From NCBI RefSeq assembly GCF_014651775.1, contig NZ_BMXN01000008.1, positions 62,001 through 126,000 on the forward strand: DNA of 64,000 nucleotides, given 5' to 3'. The position numbers were made by a program, and so were the translations under genes. The notes beneath the pieces were generated by a model. It was given only the letters and a program-made list of their open reading frames with translations. It did not search any database and had not been told where the DNA came from. Below are positions 34,698-45,140 of the stretch, in pieces. The DNA comes from Vreelandella hamiltonii (GTDB taxonomy: Bacteria; Pseudomonadota; Gammaproteobacteria; Pseudomonadales; Halomonadaceae). Each line of letters opens with the position of its first letter. Position 1 is the stretch's first letter.

Positions 34698-36215
34698 TCA
34701 AGGCTGGCGAGCCGCCTCGCTGGCCATCAGCGGCACAGGGCCTGCCTGGGGAGACGACGCCAGCGTACGGCTGGCGACGTAGTACACCACCGCCCCCAGC
34801 GCCGAGCCCGTGAACCAGCCGTAGTCATAGAACCAGTTCATGGTACCGGTCAGCAGCGACAGCAGGGTCAGGCTCACCGGAATGCCGAAGGCAATGAATC
34901 CGGCGATATTGACCGCGGGGTAAGCCTGGTGGTCCATGTACAGGCTAGGCACATCCAGGCGCTGGCGTTTGATCAGGAAATAATCCACCGCCATGATGCC
35001 TGCAATCGGGCCCAGCAGGCTGGAGTAGCCCAGCAGCCAGTTGGAGTACATCTGCTCCAGTGAAACGCCCTGGCTCACCACCCCCGCCTTTTGCAGCAGG
35101 TCGTAGCCCATCAGCAGCACCCCCACGGCGCCGGTCATCAGCACGCCACGGGTTTGATTGATCAGCTTGGGGGCAATGTTCTGAAAGTCATTGGTGGGTG
35201 AGACGATATTGGAAGCGGTGTTGGTCGAGATGGTCGCCACGATGATCAGCAGCATGGCCATGATGACCCAGAAAGGGCTGTCGATATAGCCGATCAGGCG
35301 CACCGGGTCGGCCACGGTTTGGCCTACCAGCGTTTCCGAGGCGGCGGTCAATACCACGCCCAAGGCAGCAAAGAAGAACATGGTCAACGGCAAGCCCAGG
35401 ATCTGCCCGACGATCTGGTCCTTCTGGCTCTTGGCGAAGCGGCTGAAATCAGGAATGTTCAGTGACAGCGTCGCCCAGAAGCCCACCATGGCCGTCAGGC
35501 CAGCAAAAAAATAGCCATATACCGAAGCCCCTTCCGGGCGCGACGGCGGCTGGGCCAGCAGTTCGGTCATCGACATGTGCGGCCACGCCCACATCATCAG
35601 TCCGATCCCCACGGCCAACAGCAGCGGTGCCGCCAGGGTTTCCAGCCACTTGATCGACTCGGCCCCGCGAATCACCACGTACAGGTTCATGGCGCCAAAC
35701 ACGAAGAAACCAATCACCTCGCCGACGCCTCCCAGCGCCGCCCAGGCGGGAAACAGCGCCGACAGCAGCAGGTGAATGGCCAGCCCGCCAAACATGGTTT
35801 GAATGCCAAACCAGCCGCAGCCCACCAGCGCCCTGACCAGGCAGGGCACGTTGGAACCCAGGATGCCAAACGAAGAGCGCAGCACCACCGGAAAGGGAAT
35901 GCCGAATTTGGTGCCGGGAAAAGCGTTCAGCGTCAGCGGAATCAGTACGATCACGTTGGCCAGCAGAATGGCCAGCAGCGCCTCGCCAACGCTCAGCCCA
36001 AAGTAGGCCGTGAGCACGCCGCCCAGGGTGTAGGTGGGCACGCAGATCGACATACCGACCCACAGCGCCGCAATGTTCCATTTGCTCCAGGTACGCTCTT
36101 TTGCTTCGGTAGGCGCAATATCGTCGTTGAAGCGTGGGCTTTCACGCACATCGTCTTCCACTGCCAGTTCGACCAACCCCTGCTGATCGATCATTCGAGA
36201 TTTAGCTGCCGTCAT
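34698..36215 (-). CDS. NCS1-family nucleobase permease
   Basis: 505-residue integral membrane transporter of the nucleobase:cation symporter-1 family, with about 12 hydrophobic segments. It opens with a polar N-terminal region, then the family block WSKWNIAALWVGMSICVPTYTLGG. Further motifs are FGIPFPVVLRSSFGILGSNVP, GIQTMFGG, and the helix near NIPDFSRFAKSQKDQI. Its position next to the divergent reductive pyrimidine degradation operon suggests uracil, thymine or a related base as substrate (inference). There is no operon partner on its strand. Confidence 0.9.
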   Translation of the reverse strand: MTAAKSRMIDQQGLVELAVEDDVRESPRFNDDIAPTEAKERTWSKWNIAALWVGMSICVPTYTLGGVLTAYFGLSVGEALLAILLANVIVLIPLTLNAFPGTKFGIPFPVVLRSSFGILGSNVPCLVRALVGCGWFGIQTMFGGLAIHLLLSALFPAWAALGGVGEVIGFFVFGAMNLYVVIRGAESIKWLETLAAPLLLAVGIGLMMWAWPHMSMTELLAQPPSRPEGASVYGYFFAGLTAMVGFWATLSLNIPDFSRFAKSQKDQIVGQILGLPLTMFFFAALGVVLTAASETLVGQTVADPVRLIGYIDSPFWVIMAMLLIIVATISTNTASNIVSPTNDFQNIAPKLINQTRGVLMTGAVGVLLMGYDLLQKAGVVSQGVSLEQMYSNWLLGYSSLLGPIAGIMAVDYFLIKRQRLDVPSLYMDHQAYPAVNIAGFIAFGIPVSLTLLSLLTGTMNWFYDYGWFTGSALGAVVYYVASRTLASSPQAGPVPLMASEAARQP

Positions 36216-36826
36216 CGTTGTCTCCTCAGCCTCGCCATTGCCTTTTTATCTTCAAAGGTTCAACAGGTTGCGCAGCAATAAGCGTGCCCAAAACCACGCG
36301 CTCACCGCTAACTCATTGAACACAAAGCTGACTAAACAGACATATATAAAGAAGAAGCCCTCTGTATCATTGTTGTTATAGTCACGGGTATTAAAACCTC
36401 CTAAACAGGGTATCGACATATTCATAAAACGCACCATCAGAATGCAAAACACCAATATAAAAACCAAAAAATAAAACACAACTTATTGATTTAAAAAATA
36501 AAAATGAAACACCATAATAGTGCAACACCTCACCAAATTGATAAAAACGGCCAATAAAAAACTTAAAAAACAGCAAAAACAGTCACTTGAAAGACAACCA
36601 GGCTTTTCATAAAAACTTCTTGCAAAACGTCTTCAACCAGCGCTATGTTCAAAAAGCTGTCTATCTTGACAGCTTTGCTAACAATTATAAGTTTCGACCA
36701 TGAGTCGATGTCATGACACGCCTAGCGATCTTTTCCGCCACTCATCGATACCGGCAGAAAAGCCACCCATAGCTGGCCTCCCATCCATTCGGAGGTCGTC
36801 GCGTTATGACAAAAGAGGGGTAGTCC
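36216..36826. promoter_or_regulatory. AT-rich divergent control region of permease and pyrimidine operon
   Basis: 611 bp without a credible gene. About 36300-36700 is strikingly AT-rich compared with the GC-rich genes on both sides. A perfect 9-bp inverted repeat AAAGCTGTC-N6-GACAGCTTT lies at 36653-36676. A TTGACA (36666-36671) overlaps its right arm, with a TATAAG at 36686-36691 at short spacing, so an operator overlapping a promoter is plausible. Short minus-strand frames in the AT-rich part show no protein-like features. Confidence 0.5.
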
Positions 36827-37693
36827 ATGCAGAAAATGAAGATTGGCCTGATCCAGATGGCCCTGAATACCAGCACCGATCAGGAACCCGGCGTCATTCG
36901 TGACGCGATGAACGAAGCGCACCTGCCCATGATTCAGCAAGCCGCCGAGCAAGGCGTGCAGGTGCTGTGCTTCCAGGAAGTGTTCAATCAGCCCTATTTT
37001 TGCCCCAGCCAGGACAGCAAATGGTACGCCGCCGCCGAGCGAGTGCCGGAGGGCCCCACCTGCCAGATGATGCAAAAGCTCGCGGCCGAGCACCGCATGG
37101 TGATCATCGTCCCTATCTATGAAGAGACCGAGACCGGCGTTTACTACAACACCGCCGCCGTGTTCGATGCCGACGGCAGCTACCTGGGCAAATACCACAA
37201 GACACACATTCCCCAGGTGGCTGGCTTTTGGGAGAAATTCTTCTTCAAACCAGGCAAATCCAACTGGCCGGTTTTCGATACCGCCTACGGCAAGATCGGC
37301 GTGTATATCTGCTACGACCGCCACTTCCCGGAAGGCTGGCGGGCATTGGCGCTCAACGGCGCCGACGTGATTTTCAACCCTTCGGCCACGGTGGCCGGTC
37401 TTTCCCAATACCTCTGGGAGCTTGAGCAACCCGCCTCTGCGGCTGCCAACGGCTGCTTCATCGCCGCTATCAACCGGGTTGGCACCGAGGCACCCTGGAA
37501 TATCGGCGACTTCTACGGCTCCAGCTACATCGTCAACCCACGCGGCAAGATCGAAGCCCAGGCCAGCGCCACGGAAGACGAGCTGCTGGTGCATGAGATC
37601 GACCTGGATATGGTGCGCGAGGTGCGCAACAACTGGCAGTTCTTCCGCGACCGACGCCCCGAGACCTACACCCGCCTCACCGACGGTGAATGA
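36827..37693 (+). CDS. Beta-ureidopropionase / N-carbamoyl amidohydrolase (nitrilase family)
   Basis: 288-residue carbon-nitrogen hydrolase. The nitrilase triad is visible: Glu in CFQEVFNQPYF, Lys in YHKTHIPQ and Cys in GVYICYDRHFPEG. The GFWEKFFFKPG segment and late NWQFFRDRRPETYTRL match N-carbamoyl-beta-alanine / N-carbamoylputrescine amidohydrolases. Next to dihydropyrimidinase and PreT/PreA, the likely reaction is hydrolysis of N-carbamoyl-beta-alanine to beta-alanine, CO2 and ammonia, the last step of the reductive pathway. It is the first gene of that operon, so it need not be a D-amino-acid carbamoylase. Confidence 0.88.
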   Translation: MQKMKIGLIQMALNTSTDQEPGVIRDAMNEAHLPMIQQAAEQGVQVLCFQEVFNQPYFCPSQDSKWYAAAERVPEGPTCQMMQKLAAEHRMVIIVPIYEETETGVYYNTAAVFDADGSYLGKYHKTHIPQVAGFWEKFFFKPGKSNWPVFDTAYGKIGVYICYDRHFPEGWRALALNGADVIFNPSATVAGLSQYLWELEQPASAAANGCFIAAINRVGTEAPWNIGDFYGSSYIVNPRGKIEAQASATEDELLVHEIDLDMVREVRNNWQFFRDRRPETYTRLTDGE

Positions 37694-37706
37694 TTCTGCT
37701 GGCTAA

Positions 37707-39167
<1,461 letters not shown>

Positions 39168-39237
39168 GCCTCGCCCCACAAAGAACAGACGCCCCACGAA
39201 GAACAGAACGATCCAGAAGGACCAGGGAGAAACGACC

Positions 39238-40617
39238 GTGACCCATTCACTTGATCATCTGCCCAGCGCAAAAGAGGTCGGCACCTACGACCCAGCGACG
39301 CTGGCAAGCAACTTCAGCGACCTGCATCCGCCGCTGACGCCGCGCCAGGCCATCATCGAAAGCCAGCGCTGCCTGTACTGCTATGACGCGCCCTGCGTCG
39401 AGGCCTGCCCGTCGGACATCGACATTCCCAGCTTCATTCGTCAGATCAGTGACAACAACATTAATGGCGCAGCAGAAACCATTCTGGAAGCCAATATCCT
39501 CGGCGGCAGCTGCGCCCGGGTGTGCCCCACGGAAATCCTTTGCGAACGCAGCTGCGTGCGTAACCACGACGCCGAGTGCCAGCCGGTACTGATCGGTTTG
39601 CTCCAGCGCCACGCTACCGACCATATGCAGTTCGATAGCCACCCCTTCAAGCGGGCCGCCAGCACGGGCCGCCATGTTGCCGTGGTGGGCGCGGGGCCTG
39701 CGGGCCTCTCCTGCGCTCATCGCTTGGCCATGCTGGGCCACCAGGTCACCCTCTTCGAGGCCGAGCAAAAGCCTGGCGGGCTCAACGAGTACGGCATTGC
39801 CCGCTACAAGATGACCGACGATTTTGCCCGCAAGGAAGTCGAGTTCCTGCTGGACATTGGCGGCATCGACCTCCAATACGGCCAGCGTCTGGGCGACAAC
39901 CTCACTCTCGATACCCTGCGCCAGCAGTACGACAGCGTATTTCTGGGGTTAGGGCTGGGAGCCAGCCGCACGCTGGGGCTGACCGGCGAAGATGCACCGG
40001 GCCTGATGCCCGCCGTGGACTACATCAAGACCCTACGCCAAACCGATGACCTGGGCAGCCTGGCCGTGGCCAAGCGCTGCATCGTGATTGGCGCTGGCAA
40101 TACCGCCATCGACATGGCCACGCAAATGGCGCGTTTGGGGGCCAAAGAGGTCACTCTGGTGTATCGCCGTGGCACTGAGGCGATGTCCGCCACCGACCAC
40201 GAACAGGAGATTGCCAAGGCCAACGGCGTGCGCATGGTGACCTGGGCCCAGCCGGACGAAATTCTGCTGGATGCTCAAGGGCGAGTGGCAGGCATGCGTT
40301 TTGCCAACACCGCAGAGCAGCAGGGCCACCTCTCCACCACGGGCGAGACCTTCGAGATCGCGGCGGATGCCATTTTCACCGCCATCGGCCAGGGCTTCGA
40401 GGGCGACAGCCTACGCGATGCCACCGCCTCCGAACTGGCCCGGGATGGGGAGCGCATCCACGTCAATGAGCTGTTCCAGACCTCATTGACCAACGTTTAT
40501 GCCGGCGGCGACTGCGTCAAACCCGGCCAGGACCTCACCGTGCAGGCCGTGCAGCACGGCAAGCTGGCCGCCCACGCCATCCATCAAGCGCTCGCCGCCC
40601 AGCAGGAGGCCGCATGA
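39238..40617 (+). CDS. preT: NAD-dependent dihydropyrimidine dehydrogenase subunit PreT
   Basis: 459-residue flavoprotein subunit that takes electrons from NADH and passes them to PreA to reduce uracil or thymine. N-terminal Fe-S cysteines lie in CLYCYDAPCVEACP and CARVCPTEILCERSC. They are followed by an FAD site (VAVVGAGPAGLSCAHRLAML), an NAD site (CIVIGAGNTAIDMATQMARLG) and the C-terminal FAD motif YAGGDCVKPGQDLTVQA. A GTG at 39238 with GGGAGA upstream is the chosen start; the frame runs back to 39142. It overlaps preA by 4 nt. Confidence 0.93.
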   Translation: MTHSLDHLPSAKEVGTYDPATLASNFSDLHPPLTPRQAIIESQRCLYCYDAPCVEACPSDIDIPSFIRQISDNNINGAAETILEANILGGSCARVCPTEILCERSCVRNHDAECQPVLIGLLQRHATDHMQFDSHPFKRAASTGRHVAVVGAGPAGLSCAHRLAMLGHQVTLFEAEQKPGGLNEYGIARYKMTDDFARKEVEFLLDIGGIDLQYGQRLGDNLTLDTLRQQYDSVFLGLGLGASRTLGLTGEDAPGLMPAVDYIKTLRQTDDLGSLAVAKRCIVIGAGNTAIDMATQMARLGAKEVTLVYRRGTEAMSATDHEQEIAKANGVRMVTWAQPDEILLDAQGRVAGMRFANTAEQQGHLSTTGETFEIAADAIFTAIGQGFEGDSLRDATASELARDGERIHVNELFQTSLTNVYAGGDCVKPGQDLTVQAVQHGKLAAHAIHQALAAQQEAA

Positions 40618-41957
40618 ACACCACACCTTTCAACACCCTCTCTTTTCCAGGCAAGAAACATAGCGGCGACAGCGTAGTGAACGGCGTCGATCTGTCGGTG
40701 AACTTTGCCGGTATCAAAGCCCCCAACCCCTTCTGGCTGGCCTCGGCCCCGCCTACCGACAAAGCCTACAACGTGGTGCGCGCCTATGAGGCGGGCTGGG
40801 GCGGCGTGGTATGGAAAACCCTTGGCGAAGAGCCCGCGGCGGTGAACGTCTCCTCCCGCTACTCGGCCCACTACGGCAAAAACCGCGAGGTGATCGGTTT
40901 CAACAATATCGAGCTGATTACCGACCGTTCGCTGGAGATCAACCTTCAAGAGATCACCCAGGTGAAGAAGGATTGGCCGGACCGGGCGCTGATCGTCTCC
41001 ATCATGGTGCCCTGCAACGAGGAGGCCTGGGCGTATATCCTGCCGCGGGTGGAAGCCACCGGCGCAGACGGCATCGAGCTCAACCTGGGCTGCCCCCACG
41101 GCATGCCGGAACGCGGCATGGGCGCGGCGGTGGGCCAAAACCCGGATTTGATCGAAAAAGTCACCTACTGGTGTAAAAAACACTACTCCAAGCCGGTCAT
41201 CGTCAAGCTCACCCCCAACATCACCGATATTCGCGTGGGGGCCCAGGCGGCACTGCGAGGCGGCGCGGATGCAGTCTCGTTGATCAACACCATCAACTCC
41301 ATTACCAGCATCGACCTAGACAACATGGTCGCCAAACCCACCGTGGGCCATCAGAGCACCCACGGCGGCTACTGCGGCAGCGCGGTGAAACCCGTCGCCC
41401 TGAACATGGTGGCGGAAATTGCCCGTGACCCAGCCACGCCCACGCTGCCCATTTCCGGTATTGGCGGGATTTCCACCTGGCGGGATGCGGCGGAATTCAT
41501 CGCCTTGGGCGCGGGCAGCGTGCAGGTCTGCACCGCTGCCATGCTCAACGGTTTTCGTATTGTTGAAGAGATGAAAGATGGCCTCTCCCGCTGGATGGCG
41601 GAAAAAGGCTACGACTCCATCGAAGCGTTTTCCCGCAAGGCGGTACCACAAACCACCGACTGGAAGCACCTGGACATCAACTTCAAGACCATCGCCCATA
41701 TCGACCAAGACCTGTGCATCGAGTGTGGCCGCTGCTATATCGCCTGCGAGGACACCTCTCACCAGTCGATTGCCAAGCTCACCGAGCAGGACGGCGCGCG
41801 CCGCTACGAAGTCATCGAAGACGAGTGCGTGGGCTGCAACCTGTGCCAGATCACCTGCCCGGTGGAGAACTGCATCACCATGGTGCCTCAGGAAACCGGC
41901 AAGCCCTTCCTCGCCTGGGATGACGACCCGCGCAACCCCTTCCGCGTCGCCTCTTAG
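40614..41957 (+). CDS. preA: NAD-dependent dihydropyrimidine dehydrogenase subunit PreA
   Basis: 447-residue FMN/Fe-S subunit that reduces the pyrimidine ring. The dihydroorotate-dehydrogenase-like barrel has NPFWLASAPPTDKAYNV, the FNNIELITDRSLE segment, GIELNLGCPHGMPERGMGAA with the pyrimidine-loop region, and PISGIGGISTWRDAAEFI (FMN phosphate). Two C-terminal [4Fe-4S] motifs follow: CIECGRCYIACED and CVGCNLCQITCP. It is the final gene of the operon and is followed by a strong terminator. Confidence 0.94.
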   Translation: MNTTPFNTLSFPGKKHSGDSVVNGVDLSVNFAGIKAPNPFWLASAPPTDKAYNVVRAYEAGWGGVVWKTLGEEPAAVNVSSRYSAHYGKNREVIGFNNIELITDRSLEINLQEITQVKKDWPDRALIVSIMVPCNEEAWAYILPRVEATGADGIELNLGCPHGMPERGMGAAVGQNPDLIEKVTYWCKKHYSKPVIVKLTPNITDIRVGAQAALRGGADAVSLINTINSITSIDLDNMVAKPTVGHQSTHGGYCGSAVKPVALNMVAEIARDPATPTLPISGIGGISTWRDAAEFIALGAGSVQVCTAAMLNGFRIVEEMKDGLSRWMAEKGYDSIEAFSRKAVPQTTDWKHLDINFKTIAHIDQDLCIECGRCYIACEDTSHQSIAKLTEQDGARRYEVIEDECVGCNLCQITCPVENCITMVPQETGKPFLAWDDDPRNPFRVAS

Positions 41958-41989
41958 TCGCCTGGTTGCTTGATCACCATGCGCCACCA

Positions 41990-42018
41990 CGACCGCCTCT
42001 ACGGAGGCGGTCGCATTT
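41990..42018 (+). terminator. Rho-independent terminator of the pyrimidine operon
   Basis: Perfect 10-bp stem (41990-41999 with 42004-42013) with a 4-nt loop, followed by CATTTTC. It lies 33 nt after the preA stop. Confidence 0.8.
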
Positions 42019-42141
42019 TCTGCAACGTGCCGTTCCCCTTTCAACACGCGACAACGCCGCTGCTTGCTGCAATGATGAGAAACTATTGCATATAGCTATA
42101 TTTCTCAAAGAACAGCTGTGTTCCTCAAAAAAGGGCCTCTC

Positions 42142-42984
42142 ATGAAAGTAACCGCCATCGCCACTGCACTACTGCTGACCAGCGCCGCCGCGAGCGCCGA
42201 CCAGCGCATTGCCACGTTTGATCTAGGCAGCCTGGATACGCTGGACGCCCTGGGGGTGAGTGAACAGGTGGTGGGCGTGCCCAAAGCCAGTTTACCGAGC
42301 TACCTCGAACAGTATGCCGCCGACCGCTACACCGACATCGGCGGCCTGCGCTCCCCCAACATGGAGGCACTGGCAGAGGCCAACCCGACGCTGATCGTAC
42401 ACACCGGCCGCCAGGCAGAGTGGGCCGACGCGCTGGGCGAGATCGCCCCGCTGTTCGATGCCAGCGTGGCCGGTGAGGCGTATCTTGACTCCGTCGAGCG
42501 CAACGTGCGTGAACTGGCTAGCCAGCTGGCGGTGGAAAACGCGGCCGAAGAGGCCCTGCAGACGCTGAATAGCGAAATCGAGCGCCAGCGGGAAGCACTG
42601 CAGGACGCCCCGACGACGCTGGTGGTCACCCATAATGGCGGCAACCTGATGCTCAATCAGCATCCGGTGGTTCATGAAGTATTGGGCATTGCTGCCCTGG
42701 AGATGCCCGAGAGCGTGACCCCCGAAGTACGCGGCGAACGCACCTTTACGCCGCTTTCCGCTGACGCCATTGCCGAGATCGACCCTGAGATCGTGCTGGT
42801 GATCGACCGCAGTGCGGCCATTGGCGACGAGCCCGCAGACGCCGAGCAGCTTCGCCAGCAGTGGGCGGAAGCAGGCACGGACGCCCAACTGGTGATGCTC
42901 ACCCCTGCGCTTTGGTACCTCTCTGGCGGCGGCCTGCAGAGTCTGGCCCTGCAAATCGAGGAAGTGGCCAGCGCGCTCAACTAG
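42142..42984 (+). CDS. Iron-siderophore-type periplasmic binding protein (orphan)
   Basis: 280-residue exported protein. After a signal peptide (MKVTAIATALLLTSAAASA) it has the FatB/CeuE-type class III binding fold: TFDLGSLDTLDALGVSEQVVGVPK, YTDIGGLRSPNMEALAEANPTLIV, VTHNGGNLML, and IAEIDPEIVLVIDRSAAIG. These proteins bind ferric siderophores or catechol-type ligands. No permease or ATPase gene is adjacent, so it would have to use a transporter elsewhere. The ATG at 42142 follows AAGGG; upstream, the AT-rich TGAGAAACTATTGCA (about 42075) only weakly recalls a Fur box. The stop TAG lies in a CTAG repeat border. Confidence 0.82.
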   Translation: MKVTAIATALLLTSAAASADQRIATFDLGSLDTLDALGVSEQVVGVPKASLPSYLEQYAADRYTDIGGLRSPNMEALAEANPTLIVHTGRQAEWADALGEIAPLFDASVAGEAYLDSVERNVRELASQLAVENAAEEALQTLNSEIERQREALQDAPTTLVVTHNGGNLMLNQHPVVHEVLGIAALEMPESVTPEVRGERTFTPLSADAIAEIDPEIVLVIDRSAAIGDEPADAEQLRQQWAEAGTDAQLVMLTPALWYLSGGGLQSLALQIEEVASALN

Positions 42985-43040
42985 GCTCTGTCTGAAAAGT
43001 CGGCTTGCTGCTTGACCATACAGGCGCAAAACACAGAGCC
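42981..43040. repeat. Degenerate relative of the 34497-34643 repeat
   Basis: CTAGGCTCTGT (42981-42991) followed by CTGAAAAGTCGGC matches the left end of the 147-bp element at about 21 of 24 positions. An ACAGAGCC at 43033-43040 mirrors GGCTCTGT as the opposite arm. The interior is short and unrelated, so this looks like a deleted copy. It starts on the stop codon of the binding-protein gene, as the full copy does on the LysR gene. Confidence 0.5.
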
Positions 43041-43072
43041 CCGCCACCGGTTTACGGTGGCGGGGCTCTGTG
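43032..43072. terminator. 17-bp hairpin between convergent genes
   Basis: Perfect 17-bp stem (43032-43048 with 43056-43072) around a 7-nt loop, between the stops of the binding-protein gene (+) and the chemoreceptor (-). It has only weak T tracts on either side. It probably terminates both genes. Confidence 0.65.
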
Positions 43073-43096
43073 GCTCATAGAGAGAACGTCAGCTTA

Positions 43097-44785
43097 TCAA
43101 AACGCTTCCCACTCCTGCTCGGCACTGGCGGCCGCGTTGGGCTTCGGCTTACCCGTAAGCTGGGGGCGCAGCAGCTCGCCGCGGCGCGGCGGGGTAGCCA
43201 GCGCGGGCTGACGGCGCTCACTCCCCTGCTCCAGGCGGAATGCCGCCACCACGCCCTCCAGCCGCTCGGCCTGCTCCTCCAGCGAGCTGGCCGCCGCAGA
43301 CGCTTCTTGCACCAGCGCCGCGTTCTGCTGGGTGACCTCATCCATCTGGGCGATGGCCTGATTGACCTGCTCGATGCCCGCGCTCTGCTCCTGGGAGGCT
43401 GCCGATATTTCATCCATGATGTCGGTGACCCGGCGTACCGACCCGACGACTTCCCGCATGGTGGCACCGGCTTTTTCTACCAGTTGAGAGCCTTCATTGA
43501 CCTGCGCCGTGGAAGCATCGATCAATCGCTTGATCTCCTTGGCCGCCTCGGCACTGCGGCTGGCCAGGTTGCGTACTTCACTGGCGACGACCGCGAAACC
43601 GCGCCCCTGCTCGCCTGCCCGGGCAGCCTCGACCGAGGCATTGAGCGCCAGGATATTGGTCTGGAAGGCAATCGAGTCGATCACGTTGATGATATCGGCC
43701 ACCTGCTGGGAGCTCGAAGAAATCCCGTGCATGGTCGAGATGACCTGATCGACCACGTCGCCGCCCTCTACCGCCTTACCCGAAGCATCGTTGGCCAGCG
43801 TGCTGGCCTGACGTGCGTTATCGGCGTTCTGCTTCACGGTTTGGGTCAACTGCTCCATGCTGGCGGCGGTTTCCTGCAAGGAGGCTGCCTGCTGCTCGGT
43901 GCGCGACGATAAATCCGCGTTGCCCCCGGCAATTTCCCGTGCGCCGATGTAGATCGAGCCGCTGCTGTCGCGCACGGTCGCTACCGTGGCCGCCAGACCA
44001 CTCTGCATGCGCTGCATGGCGCTGAACAGCTTGCCAATTTCATTGCTTCCACGCAGATCCACGCGGGATGACAGATCGTTTTCGGCAATACGCTCGAAGT
44101 GCACCACGGCCTCGTCCAGCGGCTTGACGATGGACCCCACCATCGCCATGCGCACCAGCACGATAATGAACAGCGCAGCCACGATCACGGCAATATCGAT
44201 GTAACCAAATACTTGCATATCGCGATCGTAGCGGTCGATCAACTGATCGGCATACTCGGCCAGATAGCCGTTAAAGGCCATGCTAGTCGTAACAAACGAT
44301 TGATTAAGTGGAATAATGGCTAAACGCACCGCGTTTAACTGAGCACTATCACCCGACTTTACCGCCGCCTCCATGGGAATCAAGCCTTCCTGCATCACCG
44401 CGTAAAAGGCGGTAATCACAGCCTCGGCCAACTCGTTGTTCATACCACGTGGGTCGGAGGCTTCAAATTCGGAGAAGTAACTCTGAGCAGATTGTTGAAA
44501 CGTTTCGGCCTCGGCCAGATAGGTTTGCGCCTGCTGATGCTGACCATCTTCGGAAGCCACGACACTGTTCAAATACGCCAATTGGGCAAAACCTACCGAG
44601 CGCTGAGTACGCGCCAGCGGCAACATTTGATGCATCGACAGCTCGTCCATGGCTTCTAATGAGTTCCCGCCTTTCGTCCCCGCCCAATGACCAAGAGCAG
44701 CAATAGTCATGATCAACAAAGCAAAAATGACCAACGTGAACGTCAGACTTGTTTTTATCGAGATATTTGCCAGTAATCGCTTCAT
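43097..44785 (-). CDS. Methyl-accepting chemotaxis protein (Tar/Tsr-like)
   Basis: 562-residue receptor. TM1 lies at about 11-33 ([20 protein letters not shown]), followed by a four-helix-bundle periplasmic domain of about 150 residues, TM2 ([21 protein letters not shown]), HAMP, and a signalling domain with the highly conserved tip [45 protein letters not shown]. The protein ends in QEWEAF, close to the NWETF-type CheR/CheB tether, so unlike the receptor at 5111 it likely feeds the flagellar chemotaxis pathway. The ligand is unknown. The start at 44785 is chosen after GGGGG. Confidence 0.92.
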   Translation of the reverse strand: MKRLLANISIKTSLTFTLVIFALLIMTIAALGHWAGTKGGNSLEAMDELSMHQMLPLARTQRSVGFAQLAYLNSVVASEDGQHQQAQTYLAEAETFQQSAQSYFSEFEASDPRGMNNELAEAVITAFYAVMQEGLIPMEAAVKSGDSAQLNAVRLAIIPLNQSFVTTSMAFNGYLAEYADQLIDRYDRDMQVFGYIDIAVIVAALFIIVLVRMAMVGSIVKPLDEAVVHFERIAENDLSSRVDLRGSNEIGKLFSAMQRMQSGLAATVATVRDSSGSIYIGAREIAGGNADLSSRTEQQAASLQETAASMEQLTQTVKQNADNARQASTLANDASGKAVEGGDVVDQVISTMHGISSSSQQVADIINVIDSIAFQTNILALNASVEAARAGEQGRGFAVVASEVRNLASRSAEAAKEIKRLIDASTAQVNEGSQLVEKAGATMREVVGSVRRVTDIMDEISAASQEQSAGIEQVNQAIAQMDEVTQQNAALVQEASAAASSLEEQAERLEGVVAAFRLEQGSERRQPALATPPRRGELLRPQLTGKPKPNAAASAEQEWEAF

Positions 44786-45104
44786 GCCACCCCCTGCCGA
44801 CAAAGCGTCGTTTGCCAGTCAATTAGAGAAACGTCTTTTCTTTAATATAGTGCTCGCTACGCAAGCCTCAATGTGTGGCTGGCATTCTATGGAAGGTAAC
44901 CGATGAGACAATAGAGTTCACATTATTTGACGTTATCGATAACTTGCTAACAATCCTGCTTCTTTTTCGTGCAGCTTCGCCAAAACTGCACCATTTCTAC
45001 GCTGCACCGCACCATCCCCGCCTCCTTCGATAACCAGACAGCTCTTCGACTATTATGACTAACCTTTTGAAAAGCTGATGTTTCACAAAAACGACTCCGC
45101 CATT
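44786..45104. other. Intergenic region upstream of nrt and receptor genes
   Basis: No gene is seen. Two direct TGCACC half-sites (44987-44992 and 45003-45008) match one half of the NtrC consensus and sit about 100 nt upstream of the sigma-54-type promoter of nrtA. The promoter of the minus-strand receptor must lie here but was not identified. Confidence 0.35.
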
Positions 45105-45120
45105 TGGCATGTTAGCTGCA
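45105..45120 (+). promoter_or_regulatory. Candidate sigma-54 promoter of nrtABD
   Basis: TGGCAT-N5-CTGCA, against consensus TGGCAC-N5-TTGCA. The invariant GG (45106-45107) and GC (45118-45119) are exactly 10 nt apart. Transcription would start near 45131, just before the first leader hairpin. Confidence 0.65.
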
Positions 45121-45140
45121 CAAGTCAAAAGGATAGCGAA

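Noticed and set aside
36252-36576. Two short hydrophobic minus-strand frames in the AT-rich gap
   Set aside because: Phe/Tyr-rich because of AT-rich composition; no ribosome site, signal pattern or context supports translation.
42072-42095. Fur box upstream of the siderophore-binding protein
   Set aside because: Only about half of the 7-1-7 positions match; recorded as a weak resemblance in the gene entry, not as a site.
44920-44935. Sigma-28 promoter for the chemoreceptor at 43097-44785
   Set aside because: A CGATAA-like -10 is present on the minus strand but no TAAA element lies at the right distance.
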